Origin: Epiperipatus broadwayi
Lineage: Eukaryota; Onychophora; Udeonychophora; Euonychophora; Peripatidae
Direction: 5' to 3'
DNA: 64,000 nucleotides
NCBI GenBank assembly: GCA_028023455.1
Contig: JAQFVV010000020.1
Location: forward strand, 9,531,092-9,595,091
Part shown: in pieces, positions 11,100 through 25,102 of the stretch
Layout of the letters: each line of letters starts with the position of its first letter
How positions within the stretch are numbered: position 1 is the stretch's first letter
Notes under the pieces: model-generated
Seen by the model: only the letters and a program-made list of their open reading frames with translations
The model's database searches: none
Told to the model about the DNA's origin: nothing
Position numbers and translations under genes: made by a program

Positions 11100-13760
11100 A
11101 CAATTTATCTAAAAGATTATTAACATATCAATAATAAAATATGAAAATTAAGATTCCCTTTGTTAAACGCATATCAATACGCCTGAAAAATTAGTTACTT
11201 AAATTATCATTAGATGGCAGGCTAATTATATAACGAATCATCAACTAAAAATAAGGATTTGAACTTCAATTTATTTAATACTAAATTTACTTAATATTAA
11301 TCAATAGCATGAAATAATAGTTAATAATTTATTTGAAATGATAACGGATAGCATAATATGAATTAATAAAAATAGTTTAGGAATATTTTTCAACCGGGCG
11401 AATCTTTATAGTTTAGTAAAAAAACTTACGATTACAATTTAAAATTCCTTAATGGCGGAATAGTAAAATAATATAAGATTGATTCACCAGATTGAATTAT
11501 TAGCATATTAAAATGGATATGATTTACATAATATCAAATTAAAATTGCTGCATTTAAAAATAATAATACAGTAAGAGTGAAAACCCAGCAATCGAGTTTA
11601 GAAAATCAAATAAAATTTATATAGTAAAGCAAAAGAAAAGTCATTGTTTAAGCAGTTAATTGGTTTGGCATTACCAATAGAAAATAAGCAGTTACATTTT
11701 AAAGAAAATAAAGACTACAAAAATGGAAGTATTACAAAGATATACTTGAGGTGAAATAACTTTACATAATTATAGGTTGAATTTTACAGTTTACAATTAA
11801 GGAAATTATTTAGATGAAAGTTTTTAGAGTCCATTTTGCAGCAGGGAATTACCTTTCTGTTGGATGATTTGATGGACGTATGTACATGTGTTGATTTCAT
11901 TTTTGAAGAAATATGATTAATTCAGCATTACTTTGGCAAAATTGTGGTTAATGTCAGTTCCTGGTGTATTTTACAGTTAATTTTGGCAGCAGTTTGGAAA
12001 TGATGGCTTATGAGTACATTGGCACTGGTCTGATCTTGTAGAGATTGGGGAAGCAAATTTTATTTCTACTCACGAACCATTTTAAAATTCTGAGTGACAT
12101 AGATTACCTTGACAACAATGTTTAGAAACAAGTTGCAGAGCTTTTTAGCTAGCAAATGTGATGGTATTTATACTCATTTTAGCTGCCTTTGGTAATTCCC
12201 GGATGTAAGCTAACTGTCAACAATGACACAGCTAATTTGAAAGTATGAACGAGATCAAATTTGAGAGAGCTGGTCTTGGTCTATTTTGAGCTGAAAATAG
12301 ACCCGCAGGATAAATGTTAAGTAACGTGAATTTTAAAATAAACCTATGTTAAAATAAAAACAAATCTTTTCTAAATTTAAAATAAGGCAAGTCTTTGGTT
12401 TGCTAAATTTGCATTACTCTCTCGAACTTCCTCTCAAATAAAAATACATGAATAAAAATATATACATAATATAAACGCTTTTAATAAAATTATTATGTTT
12501 ATCCATTACACACACACACACGCATGATTGTTTACCATCATAGAAATTTATGTTTTATATTTAAATTAATATTAAACAGAATAAAGCTTAACAGAAAAAT
12601 AAACAATCATGTGCATCTGTATACCTTCACTCCCTAGTGGTTTATTATTAAATGATTGAGTTCGAACCCATGTTTGAAGGTTTCAAACATCACCAGAAAG
12701 TGAAGCCAAATGTTTGCAACAGATTTGACTGCTTCAATACCTATATACCCAAATCCACAAGGCTAATTTTAAGATTAATAATAATAGTTGTATGTGTGTG
12801 TGTATATTATAGCATACAACGTGGAAAGTGTATATATATAAATAATTAATCAACTCATGTGCACACATATGTATAACTGTTTAGTAAAGAAAGGTAAATC
12901 TTGATGTATGTGTAACCAAGATATATGTATATGCAGAGAAGAAGAAATAGTGTGACAGATTTAAACATTATGTTTTCTTTATTTAATTAGTTTTATAAAT
13001 GTAATATTGTTAAATAATTTTATAAATAATATTTGAAATTATATTCCTGCATATATAGATTCTGTTTACGTGTTACACATATATAATAAAGCATTGTTAG
13101 ATTTCATAAAAGTACTAAAAATTTCAGATTTGTTTTCTAAAGGAATAATAAAATTGATTCATTTCGCTATATTTTGACCTATTTATAAAGTTAAAAGTAA
13201 AAATAGATTTTAAAGTAAGGTGAAAGAAATTAAATTGACCAAAGCTGGTAAACAAGTCAATAACAGCAGAAATCACTAGTTTGTCAAAATGTAGTAAACT
13301 GATTAAGAAGATGAATCTGAAATTTAAGACATAATTAAGAACTATAAAGAAAAAACATGTGATTTTGGTTTTCACTTTATTACAGGTAGTTAATAAAGAA
13401 AACTCTTGTGACTAAAGTAAAAAGAGAGGGGGCGGAATAAAAGATATAAAAACTATTGCAGCCATTTGTAAAGGTTGGACGGTTATTAAAATTAAAATTA
13501 TTAAGACCAGATTGCTAGAGTTGTTAATAATGAAAATGTTTGACTAAGTATGGTAAAAGACTGGCTCTCCAGAGCCTGAAGAGGAGTCTACAGTATGGAG
13601 AACAGGATGATCAATGCTCTATACAAGTAACAGAAGCTCAACATCAACAGTGAATAGCCATGCCTGAGAAAAGAACTTAAACTGGTAACATTTCTGCAAT
13701 TTTAAAATGAGCTTTAAACTAAATCTCATAATCTATTAAAGCTAGCTCAATTTATTATAA
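11100..13760. other. Gene-free DNA
   Basis: Short frames at 12652-12849 and 13124-13375 have AT-driven composition and no domains. A CA-rich short tract lies near 12510. Around 13555-13680 there is a GC-richer patch with no recognisable product. Confidence 0.5.
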
Positions 13761-13770
13761 ATGGCCAATC

Positions 13771-14000
13771 TAATTTAAAGTAATGTATTTCAAACCTTCG
13801 AATATTAACTCTTAAAGTAAAATGTAACTTTTGTAATTATTATTTGGTATCGCAAATATTACCTTATTTAAACTGATTGCATATAATTTAAACTAATGTA
13901 TTTCAAACTATCAAATACTGATTCATTAACTAAAATGTAACTTTTATAATTATTATTTGGTATCGTAAATCTTGCCTGATTTAGATTGAATTAACTGATT
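13771..14000 (+). repeat. 113-bp tandem duplication
   Basis: TAATTTAAAGTAATGTATTT at 13771 is matched by TAATTTAAACTAATGTATTT at 13884. The shared order continues through AAAATGTAACTTTTRTAATT and ATTATTTGGTATCGYAAAT. A fragment of a third unit (ATAATTTAAAATG) follows near 14007. Non-coding. Confidence 0.75.
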
Positions 14001-14009
14001 TGATATAAT

Positions 14010-15280
14010 TTAAAATGATATAATTTAATCTGATTTAAGCAGAGTTAAAATAATTTATTAATATATCTTAATTTCATTTCTTATCACTAAGTAAAGAAAG
14101 CCAAATCTTAGATTTCACTTTTATGAAATCTTAATTATAATTTTATATATTTCTTTAATTAAGTCTATGCCGATATTATTTTAATTATTTATTTATATGT
14201 TTATGCTATGTTGATTCAGAATGGAGTTTACTCGCATTTAAGTTAACTAGTGAGAAATGATTAAAGGTTCTTACATATGGATAATTTTGCATTCATTAAC
14301 ACACACCCTAAACACTCTTCTAAAGCTAGTAAATAAAGCTTAGTTTAGGTGTATAATTAAGCGATTACAAATTGATTGCAAATAGGTTTGCGTTAGATGG
14401 TTAATATTTAGCTAAAGTGATTAAATGCAGCATAGAATTAGAATTTAATCTTATAATTATCTCAAAATATGCTGTAGTCCTCCTTATATATCTATAAATG
14501 CCTATATAGATACCTTAATAAATTAGGTTCGTTATATTTCTTTAATAGCATAATTATAAATGCTAATTTATGAACTGATTGATGGTGGTTCTATAGAAGG
14601 AAACTAATGTTTTGCATCTCAATTTTATATATATTAATGTAATCAGTGGAGCAAATGGGTTCTTAAGAAGTGCACACGTGCATTTACCTATTGCTGTATA
14701 TTATTTCTTGAATGGGCTTCCGGTTTTGATGACCATCCCATATCTTTAGTTCGGACAGCTCTCGTTCCACAATGGGTTTGATTTTAAAGGTCATCCCATT
14801 ACCTCTGCTAAGACTGGATCAGAAGCATCCGCACATTCCGATATAGCCATTTGATCACCCAGACTAAAAAGGTCTCTTTCACTTTTACAGCAATGGGCTC
14901 AGTAGAAAAAGGAACCGGTTACATGATAACAAATGCTATAAACAAGAGCACATACAAAACGCACAGACTCAGATGGTATGTTATATATATGCCTTAGTAT
15001 CTGAAGTCTTACTACCCACCATCAGATCATCCCTCCATAATAATTTATATTTCAGCTTTGATCTGAAACTGAATCTGGTTTTGTAAGCTTATAATCTATA
15101 TAGAGAATTGTGTACCGATCAAATAAATTATTAATTATAATTGATGATGATCACTTCTGCAGAATAATTAAGGCAAATCTAAGCATCAAAACATGGCATA
15201 AATAGGGCATAGCTAATCATGAGCTAGACTTAAAATAAATCTGTATTACTATAATAATAGAGCTCATAAAATGTAATTTG
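14010..15280. other. Gene-free DNA with an unexplained GC-richer block
   Basis: 14690-14960 is richer in G+C and contains two related pieces, ATGGGCTTCCGGTTTTGATG and ATGGGTTTGATTTTAAAGGT, each followed by a CATCCCAT motif. This suggests an old internal duplication. Translation in all frames gives stops and no family I recognise. The rest is AT-rich. Confidence 0.5.
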
Positions 15281-15282
15281 AT

Positions 15283-15480
15283 AAAGTATAAATCATCATC
15301 ACCTGAAAGTGAGAGAAAATAATAATTGTGTAAATTAAAACAGCCTGTAACCTTAAATTTAAACAAAATGTAACTTTATTTAATCATCATCACCTGCAAG
15401 TGAAGCCCAGTACTAAATGTGTAAATTCAATCAACCTGTAAATTATTCTATCGTCATCACCTGTGAGTGAAACAAAATTG
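15283..15480 (+). repeat. Degenerate tandem repeat with TCATCACCTG motif
   Basis: Three imperfect units start near 15293, 15382 and 15449. Each opens with TCATCACCTG followed by AAGTGA or GAGTGA. A GTGTAAATTMAAWCARCCTG stretch then leads into the next unit. Spacing is uneven (about 90 and 67 bp), so internal deletions have occurred. Confidence 0.6.
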
Positions 15481-15949
15481 TGTTATTCAATTGTTTTATT
15501 TTATTTTGCTTTTATTAAATTTGTTTAAAATATAACTCTGCTTAATGTCTAAATGCTCATTATTCATTAGTTGATTATTAACTAGTAATTAGTTATGGCT
15601 TGAATAGTTATGAATCACAATCTAAATTAATGATGTCTGTTAGTTGAGTCACCCTTATATAGCTATACTTTGATCATGCCAATTTATATCATAGTCTCAT
15701 GTTTCACCCTATGCCGGCACGCGAATTAAAAAAATACTGGTGTGGCCTCATATATGTTATCCGTAAGGTAGTAAATCTTTGAGTGTTAGTAAATTAACTG
15801 AGGTGAGATTGGATTAGGGGTCTCAACAACCTCACTTCGATCAGCCTTGGTGTGATTTGCTAAAACTCTGGATTTTGTTGCATGAATGTACAGATATGAC
15901 CATTACAATATAAGCTTCTCCATTTGAAGCCTTTTATGTGAGACAAAGT

Positions 15950-18186
15950 CAACTGCTTCTTCCCATGCTACTCTTTCAATCTCAGATTCTGTTTTATAAA
16001 ATCTATTTCATTTGTTCAATTATTTCTGTTTCATTATTGACATGATGATGTAAACAAAAATGCAAAAGTTTTACCATTTTTTCTTTCAACATCACACATT
16101 TCAAAAATAAATATCTTACATAACTCTTATATAAGTTATAGCTATAATCCAAAATTTTTCATCTCATTTTCACTTTCCTTTCTTAGCATCTAAAGTTATT
16201 TTTCTTTCCCTAGATAAAAATGTGCTACCCCTAGTGCCATCATACATCCTTTCATGCTTTATGTATTTTTTATTCTTAAATAACTAAACTATTTTCTATT
16301 CATATTCATTTTTTTGTAATATTACTTCTTTCTTCTTATCATATTTTCCTAGCCTTCATTTTATAATCTTATAATATATTTTCTGTATGTCTATTCCATT
16401 TCTTATATAAATGTAGGAATAAAATATTTATTAATTTTGCCAACTGTAAACTTTTTTAGCTCTAATGCTTCTTTTTTTCTTCAGCATAATTGATAATTGT
16501 TTTTATCAATCTCTTTTCATTCAATTACTATATATTTCAAATAATTTCCTTCTTTAAAAAAATCTATTTCATTTTTTCTTTAAAAGTCTCATTGAAGTTC
16601 AACCAAAATGGCTTATTTTTTGTTGTGATATGTTGCACTGTGACTTCTCTTTTTTTGGAGTCAGGAATCTCTCAGCCATTATGCCAATAGAAACCTGTTA
16701 GCCACTTTACCTTCCCTTTCCATGCCCCACCCTAAGTTTTTCCTATATTTTTTTCTATTCTGCTTTATAACCATTTCCACAATTTAATCTTTGTTATCTC
16801 CATGGCCTTTATATCTAAATCCCTCGTATCTATTCCCAAACCCAGCATAAAAACCAAGAACCCACTTTCTGTATAATCACTTTGTTTATATTTATTCTTT
16901 CACAACTTCATTATTTATACCACATTCAATTAACAGATGCCTACTATTTTCTATGCCTTTCTTAGACAACTTGTAGACTAAATCACCCACATTTTTTTCA
17001 TTTATGTGTATATTCCCTTATTGCTAAAGATCCTGTTCAAACCATAAACAGTAAACTACTTTTCTTACTATTGTCATAAATTAACTTACACCCAATATTC
17101 TGTTTACTTCTATATATATATTTAAACTCTTTTTACTCTCCATACTAGTTCTCCATCTCTCCAACTCCCTATTCTTTATTAATGTACCCATTCTTCGATC
17201 CCATTTCTTGCCACTTTAACACTCAAGAATTCTCCTAGAACAATCATCCCACTTTTTGTATAATCCAAATCTTCTCTTCTGCATACCATACTACCTTTCT
17301 CACCCAGCTTTTTGTATGACCTTTACTTATAACCAATTAAATACTATTTTGGCTAGTCTCTTATTATTGTAAACTGTAATCTACTGAACATTTTCATTTT
17401 TGCATCTCTCAAATAAAAACTTAACCATCCCATTTCTCCTTGAATTGGCTCCTTTCCCATTAATACACCTGCATCTAATGCATGTCTTCCTACTTCTCTT
17501 TGTACTTTTTCTAAGTAATCTAACACCCCTTTACTCACACATAATGTATTGTTACCATATGTTAAGCTTGCTATTGCCACTCCCTTTCCATACAATTTCT
17601 AGATGCATCATATTTTTATTATATGAAAACTGTTAATTTCTTTATCAGTCCCTTTCTTTTCTTTGCTTCACTTATTAATTTTTTCCCCATTCATCCTAGC
17701 AATTTCTCTGACTACTTAAGACAATTCCCAAATAGTTATACCTATTCATCAAACTTAACTTTATATCCCCCAAGAAAAATTGTTTGTCTTCTCTTTCCCC
17801 AGTATTAATCATTATTACTTTTGATTTTTTTTTCATTAAATTTAATCACCATCTGTTTAATCACCCTTGTGCATTTTTCAGTATAACTTCCATATCTTTC
17901 CTACATTCTGTGCACAAGAATTCATCATCTCCAAATAAAAGACCCAATAATGTATATACTCCCTTGCCACCTACTAATGGTATGCTCTTTCTGGTTTTCT
18001 ATTGCTCTCTCAATTTCTCTCAAATATAACAAAACAAAATAGCTGATATAGGGCATCCTTATCTTAAATCTACCCCATTTTTAGCTTTTAAGTAATTCTA
18101 CATTTCCTAATTGACATGTATAGTAATTATTTTTATACAATCTCTTAATAAGATCCACTAAAGCTTCATTCATTCCCAAATTTGCT
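15950..18186 (-). pseudogene. Eroded LINE reverse transcriptase and C-terminus
   Basis: The whole block is pyrimidine-rich on the plus strand, the mirror of an A-rich LINE message. On the minus strand, in order: GCPIS (RT motif B, near 18042-18058), FGDDEF (motif C in place of YADD, 17919-17935), KKKSKVIMINTGE, a GEMGW motif (about 17424-17442), LERWRTSMESKKSL (about 17126-17166) and DLVYKLSKKG (about 16956-16988). The last three belong to the long C-terminal region of a LINE group whose RT is followed by GEMGW and W..SME.K.SL blocks. Stops and frameshifts occur throughout. Recognisable coding ends near 16680; the remainder to 15950 would be 3' UTR. The 5' side ends abruptly at a palindromic repeat. 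Confidence 0.7.
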
Positions 18187-18440
18187 AACAAACTCTCCAT
18201 ACAGTACTGTGACTCAGTGCAAGCTCCAGCAATTAATGGACACAGAAAGGCTTGAGCACAATATCCCCATTCAGTGTCCACCCATCCAACATCTCCAGAC
18301 AAATTCCCAGTCTCTCATCCCCACTAGTAAGAAACCCTGAATCTGAGCACACTTCACCCAGATCCAAGGATCTAACACAAATATCCAGCATCCATCTTTT
18401 ATCTATTTAGTCAACTATAAAGCTGGAAATAATCAGAATG
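18186..18440. repeat. Palindrome-family fragment, one arm
   Basis: Starts ACTCTCCATACAGTACTGTG and continues through a CAATGGA-type block, ATATCCCCATTCAGTG and CCAACATCTCCAGAC. It then runs through the hinge to TTATCTATTTAGTCAACTAT, which is the reverse complement of the central segment of the copy at 22091-22555. This is one arm plus loop of the recurrent palindrome. It joins the LINE remnant directly, so it either inserted into the LINE or captured its 5' deletion boundary. Confidence 0.65.
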
Positions 18441-18444
18441 GATC

Positions 18445-21400
18445 CTAAAGGTCATAATTACTTTGATGAAATAAAATACCATTAGCAACATTGTTGATTA
18501 AGTCAAGCCAGCATAATCTATGATGTGAAGCCACTCTTGCTGAAGGAGAAATTCTACCATATGTAGATAAGTGTAGTACATCTTATAAAATAAACAGCAT
18601 CCAAGAAAAATTATTTGCAATTCATACACATGTTGACATGAGAGATTTTACTGTAAATAATAAATATGTAAACTGAAATAGTAGTGTTGAATAGGACAAG
18701 AATATTCTAGTTTATCAACAGTTTCTTGAAAGATGGATGGGTATTTCACCCCAGTCTGATGTAGGGAGTTATTTTCCGGGTGAATTTTATCCTCATTGTG
18801 CTTCTAATTTGGCCAATGACCATGATGACTTAGAAATCTGGCCAAAGGTTTTAAGGGCCTGAAGGAGAGATGAACAGAATGTCACATGATCCATGCTGGT
18901 ATACTAAAAGCACTACTCACCCAATCAAATCTGCCCTAGAAGCAAAGAAGCCTGGATTTATTTTCTTTATCACCAAAACATAGCCCTTCTAAATCACTTC
19001 ATGATTCACATTCCAGATAATATGACAGAATCTTTGGGGCAGTCTTAGAAATCCAACATTATTCATTTAGGCTAAGAAAAATTAGACCATTCTATACATC
19101 ACTCTACAGATCAAATAAATATCATTCTTAATTCCCCTATTCATCAAACAATAAACAAATACCATTAGTCATCATCAAGCAAAAAATACAATGTAAATGC
19201 TTATTATAATGAAAAATGTAATATTGCTTTTGATTCAGGGTAGGATATTCTTGATTGAAGCACTTTAAAACTTCAACCATGTTCCAAAGAGTTATACTGT
19301 AGAGACAGAAACAATACAAGAGGAAAATATGATAATTCATTTTAAAAATTTGAAACCTATTTTCCTGGAAGAATTTTTTATCAATACCAAACTAGAGATT
19401 TAGGATATTATGCTCAGGAACCTAATGGGTTAGATTTATCAAATTGGAAAAGTCTCATGAGTGCCTTTGAAATGTATAAAAAACCAAGAGAGTCAAGAAC
19501 TCCTGAATAGTTTATAAGATATTGTCTTCACTGCCATATAGTGATCATTGTTTAAAACAAAATACATTCTGGTGGTTCTGTGATTTATGCAGTGAGCACA
19601 GATTTTATATTATAAACAATGGATGAGAAATAATTAAAATTACCAAATTCAAAGAGCTTTAATATTAAGCATTAATGTTGTTTTCAATAATACTAGGTAT
19701 AAGTAGCCAATGAAAATCATTGTTGGATATAGTAGGAAAGTAATGTTGTTCAATTGAGCAATGAAAAAAATAAGAGGTAAATCTGATGTTACGCTTGATC
19801 ATTTTTGTAAAGATTATAAGATGTTGTTGTACTTTGGAAAATCTGTTTGAGAAAAGATTTAAAGTAACTTAACTCTTTTAATGTCATATGTTTTCGATTT
19901 TATGTGCCTGTAAGTAAGAGATTTCTCCTCTTAATTCGCTGTATTATTGCATTTGCTTTAATAATGCTGATTTATTATATATTTATCCTTATTATTGCTT
20001 TTATTATTGTTTGGCATATATACATTTAAACCTTGAGCTTAGTCTGTATTGTATTGATATTATCAGCATATATGCTTTTGAGTTAGTGATGGTGAGTTTA
20101 TTCTCATTTGGTTTTTGCTCTGTTAAAGGGTTCCAGTTGATATTTCTTGACTGTTTGCATCATGTTGACATATTTACCTCTGTTCTCTATCTTTATAGCT
20201 GACAATATATTTATATAGTTGTAGTACATTTTTATTATTTATTATGACTTAAATGAAAGAACAGCATAATTTATTTGATTTATATTTTTGATGATATTTT
20301 TAATGCCAGCTAGCTGGTGGAAGGTTACTGTGCATACGCATGGTGAACAGTACCACTTAGCAACTGGAAGAAGCATTTCTGCTTTTGAGCCCTCTACCTT
20401 GTATATTTCTGTGTGCTGGCACAGAAACAGTGCATCTAGTGGCCATCAAGCACCTCCTCCACAACTACCATTATTTTGTATGTGTGTATGTATACACACA
20501 TTTAAAGCAACTAAATAAAACCACACACTTGAGTATCAAATGCATTTGTGACTGAACCATCACTTATCAGTAGACTTAAGTGTGGTAAAAAAGTAATATA
20601 ATAATCTTTACATAATAAATGATTTGGGTATTTATTTGATCTGCAAGAAGTATTGGACTTTTAAATCCAGTTGTATTAATATATCATTGTGGAATTTGCA
20701 AAAATTTTTTAAAATCAAAAATATTCTCTAATGTGTGAAAAAGTTAAGTAAAATATAAAAAAGGAAGCAAAGATAAAATGAAAGAAAGACCAAAGAAATG
20801 GGATAAAAAGATGCCCGAAACAGTGTCTAGGTTTTGATAATTATCTTACACTTGAAGAGATGAGAAGATACTCTTCATTTATTGCTTTCTGATTCAGTAA
20901 TGGCACTAACATAATTATTATTGTTGTTGCTATTATTGTTATTGTTGCAATTATTATTATCATCACCATCATCATTGTCATCATCATTATCATCATCATC
21001 ATTATTATATATTAATAACCTCAAAATTATCTTAAATTTTTATACCTTTTATGGTGATTGTAAATTTTTCAGGCATATCGGTGCTAATAATGACCTTTTT
21101 TACTTCAAAAAAATAAAAGATTGTTTCTTGAAATTGTGTGAAAATAACCATATAAATGTAAATATGGATGAGTTCCATTGTCTTTTATTCTAGGAAATCG
21201 GAAATCTTAAGGTTTTTCCTATTATATCTATGTCTGTAAAATTATAAATCTTCAAAAAGGAATAGAAATAATATTTTTCAATAATAAAACTCTTTCTATG
21301 CTCACATTGATTTTATGGTGAATAAAGCTCTCAACGTTACAGAAGCTATTTGCAAATATGGAAAAGCATTTAATAAATATACAAATATCTATCATTTTAT

Positions 21401-22085
21401 ATTTGGTATTTTCCATCTTGGTGTATGGATCAAATACATAACATCCTCATTCCAAGAGAGATGATACCATCAAATTGCATAATCCCAGAATATTTCTGTG
21501 TTTAAGTTGCTCTCTAAGTTAAGTATCAAAAAAGAGCACTGTAATAATTGTATTCACGATATTTTGGAACTTCAAATTTGTAGGTCTAATATATTAAAAC
21601 CAGCATATGTACCCAGCCCATGGAAAAACTGTCATAATTAATTGATTGCTTTAACAAATTTCAGTCATGCTTGGTATTAATGTGGAACTGCAAACTCCAC
21701 AATATCAATCTACACAAAACTAAATCTAAAATACTATAGCATCTATTCTTTTCCTTTCACTAAATATCACATTTCAAACATGATTTTGTTTGTGATTTAA
21801 ATATTACATTTATTCAGTTCTGTACTCTAATCATATTTTTTTCTGAGCATTTTTTCCTTGAAACAGTTTTATTCCAATACCATATTTTTTTTAGAATTCA
21901 GAAATGTGCCTGACCTATAGAAAGACTGTCGTATTTTTGTTTTTAATCCATTGCTTTAACAAATTACTTTCTTTGCATAAAATGTTTTATAAAAAAAATG
22001 ATTATGGTTTATTAATAGAACAAATAATAATTTTTTTCTTGGAAAAATATTGCCTTCTAATAAAGAAATATTTAAATTGAATATC
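18445..22085. other. Gene-free DNA with ATC/ATT microsatellite
   Basis: 20910-21005 is a degenerate (TTG)n-(ATT)n-(ATC)n tract. 20300-20480 is a GC-richer patch of no recognised family. Open frames at 19137-19340, 20011-20202, 20288-20518 and 20921-21193 show no domain, and the last is mostly microsatellite. I see no gene. Confidence 0.5.
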
Positions 22086-22090
22086 ACATA

Positions 22091-22555
22091 ACATCACATG
22101 ATCACCATTTCTTATGCTTGCTCATAACTATTATTAAAACAGGAAAAACTCTCCATACAGTAGTGCGACTAAGTGCAAGCCAGAATAATCAATGGATGCC
22201 AGAAGACTTGTGCATAAAATCCATAATTAGTGCCTAATTATCCAATATCCCCAGACTAGTTTCTAGCTTGTGGCTTTTGTCAGTGTTTTCAATTTTATTA
22301 TCATAGTTTTGTAGTTAAATAGATATAAAAGGTGGCTGTTGGACGGTTGCATGAGATCCTAAGATTTAGGTGCAGTGCTTTCAGATCCAAGGCTCCTCAC
22401 TGACAACTGCCACAAGCTAAAAACTAGTCTGGGGATATTGGATGAGTAGGCAGGCACTCGATATGGATTTTATGCACAAGCCTTCTGGCATTCATTGATT
22501 ATTCTGTCTTGCACTAAGTGGCACTACTACTATATGGAGAGTTTTGCCTGTTTAA
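22091..22555 (-). mobile_element. Long palindromic element, full hinge and loop
   Basis: Outer arms AAACAGGMAAAACTCTCCAT and its complement meet across the whole element: CAATGGATGCCAGAAG, TGCATAAAATCC, CCAATATCCCCAGACTAGT, a hinge, then the same blocks inverted. The loop includes TAAATAGATATAAAAGGTGG. A tail on the left side only begins CATCACATGATCACC, the complement of the right-hand tail GGTGATCATGTGATG in the copies at 26697 and 34016, so this copy points to the minus strand. No coding capacity. I could not identify a clear target-site duplication here. Confidence 0.85.
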
Positions 22556-22559
22556 ATAT

Positions 22560-24635
22560 TGCATGACAGTATTATATATATTTAGGAATTTTATATATAA
22601 GAATCTCCCATTTACTTTGTTTACCCAGAACTTATAGTAAAGTCTTTACAAATAAAGATATTTTTTATTTAATTATTTTTACAATTCACTAGAGTCATAT
22701 TAAAAAATATATATCTTTAGTTCATTTAAAATATTACCTTTTTACATATTTATTCACTTTATTCTTTTTTCTATTTTGTTTCTATTATGTGAATTTAAAA
22801 TTGGCTTAATGTTGTGGATATCTACATTAAATACAAAATTAAATTGTTATATTATCATTATAATTAATTGATATTTCATCAACTAAACAAAAATGTTTGC
22901 ATATAAATGAAAGGATACTAAATAACACATGCATGATCTTTATATAATTATTTCCAGCTGAGTGATGGATTAACATTACTTATGACAAAATGCACACAAA
23001 TAATAATTAATGATATGCGCTATTTTATAATATACTTAAGGTTTTTGTATTTCTAATCTAAATTTTTTATATTCATTGGCATCCAAAGCTATCCTCAAAA
23101 ATCTAAATGTCCAACAGGAGACAATACTAGAATTAACATAAAACTACCATTGTATTAATCTAACAGAAAAAGGAAAATATTAGCGCTAGAAGTATAGTAT
23201 ATAGAAAGAAAATAGTTGTTGAATAGCATGAAAAAGTCTTTTAAATAGTTCTATAGAGAAACAGATTTTCCAATAAAAGGATTCATATTGGTTAACAATT
23301 CCCATACCCATGATATGAGCTTAAATTCAGATTCAGTGATCTTTAATATCTTCTCCAGATTGTAAAAGTTTTAAGATTTTCTTTTCAGATAGATAGTCCA
23401 TAGTTAATCCAGATAATATTCTAGTGGTTATCAAACTATTCTTACTTTAATAATAAAGATCCAAATATAATCTGAATATGCAGAGATCATCAGTGCATTG
23501 ACTATAATATGATGTAGCTTACACTGCCAGTACAAAAGTATTTTATGCCCACACACATTGAAACTATAATTATCTTTATCTTGCCAATTGACAAATGGTG
23601 AGAGTTTGAATAGTTTTTCCCATTCTTTTGTAATCTCTTTACTAAGACTTGATTGATACTTATTTACTAAGCTCCTGGGTAATTATCCATTTATTATTTT
23701 TTTTAAATAAAATACAATCAATAAATTCACAATGTATAATATATGATTTTGTTATTGCCTTTGATAAAGTAAATCATAATTTATTTTATAGTAGCAAATC
23801 ACAGAGAGAAATGCTTTCCTCATTTTTAAATGAAAACACTTGTTTTTAAATGAGAATAGATAAATTTATTCCGGTCTTCTCTTATTTCTTACTGTTATTC
23901 TATATATTGTATTTATAAAATTTGTGTTAATTTCTTTAGCATTTTAAAGTATATAATTACTGCAGACTATTTGTGCCTTAGCTCAAAGTCCATGAATTGC
24001 AATTTTTGCTCTATTTCTTCTGGTGTGCAAACATTTTATGAATTTTAAGCAAAAAATCATTTGATTACTTTTGCATTTTATAAAACCATGAGTAATTTTT
24101 TTTTTTAAAAAAAAAAAAACATTATCATCACATATTTGAAGTATAATAACAATCTGAAGAATTTATTTAATGAAATTAATTTGCATAATATATGTACATC
24201 CCTTTCATATTTTGCATCTTATGAAATAATGAGCTACATATATCAATGTTCTTATAGTGTTGCATTTATTTAAAACTAATTCTTTTACTTATATATATAG
24301 CTTGAGATATGAAATATTGCATTTTAAATCATAAATTCTAATGAAAACTATCCAAAGCAATTATTTAAAAATCAAAGACTTTCCAAATATCGATTTAATA
24401 AGTTTTCAAAAGATGAAAGATAAGGATTAAATTCTCTGTAAAATCTTATCCAAGGTTCTCTTGACTTGCTTTTTAAATTAAGAATTTTGTTTTCTAAATT
24501 TATTATATACAATGAAATGAATTATATATGTATTGCTATGGATATTAATTACTAAATTCATCTTGATAATTAATAATCACTATCAATCCATAACAGAATA
24601 AATGTTTCGAGTTTAATCTAATTCTTTGTGATCTA
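22560..24635. other. Gene-free DNA with a possible RT scrap
   Basis: Mostly low-complexity A/T-rich sequence. At 23735-23800 one frame reads DFVIAFDKVNHNLF, which resembles LINE RT motif A (D..KAFD.V.H..L), but nothing RT-like flanks it. I rate that match as weak. Confidence 0.45.
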
Positions 24636-24639
24636 TAGA

Positions 24640-24870
24640 TTTTCTTTTCTACATCATTTCAGCAAACTTTCTTATTTCCTTCGTACATTTCACATGTGAA
24701 TTCTTTTTAAACTTTTACAGTCTTTGGGATCCAGTTTAAGGCTATTCATCTATGACATGCCCAGTTTAAGTCCATTTCATCCTCACAATCCTTTCAGTAA
24801 ATTCAATGGCTCTTGCCATGGATTTTATTTTAAATTACCTCCTTGGTAATCTCAACATGCAGTTTTTCAT
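24640..24870 (-). pseudogene. RTE-type LINE C-terminal remnant
   Basis: The minus frame reads MARAIEFTERIVRMKWT, stop, TGHVID, then scattered stops and KKNSHVKCTKEIRKFA. This aligns with the terminal RT region ERI..LKW.WAGHV....DNRW...EIRK.A seen in RTE/CR1-type LINEs and, in better form, at 49290-49870. Several in-frame stops make it a dead fragment. Confidence 0.6.
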
Positions 24871-25102
24871 CCTTTGTGAAATAGACTAAAGCCCTTATTT
24901 CAAAAAATTAGTAAATACGTATGAAAAACAATATAATAAATATTTTCAATATATTTAAAAACTTTTTACTTGTTTATATTGTTTTATATTTATTATTGTA
25001 TTTATACAGTTATGAAATTTCCTTTGCTTATAAGACTTGCATATTGTTAATGATCACTTGTAAATAAAATATTTTCAACAAAACATGAATAAAATCAATA
25101 TC

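Noticed and set aside
17353-17595. Independent small gene
   Set aside because: It contains the GEMGW block of the LINE C-terminus and continues on both sides with further LINE blocks in other frames.
23649-23849. LINE reverse transcriptase fragment
   Set aside because: Only a 14-residue motif-A-like stretch matches and no neighbouring RT motif could be found. Mentioned in the gap note but not called.
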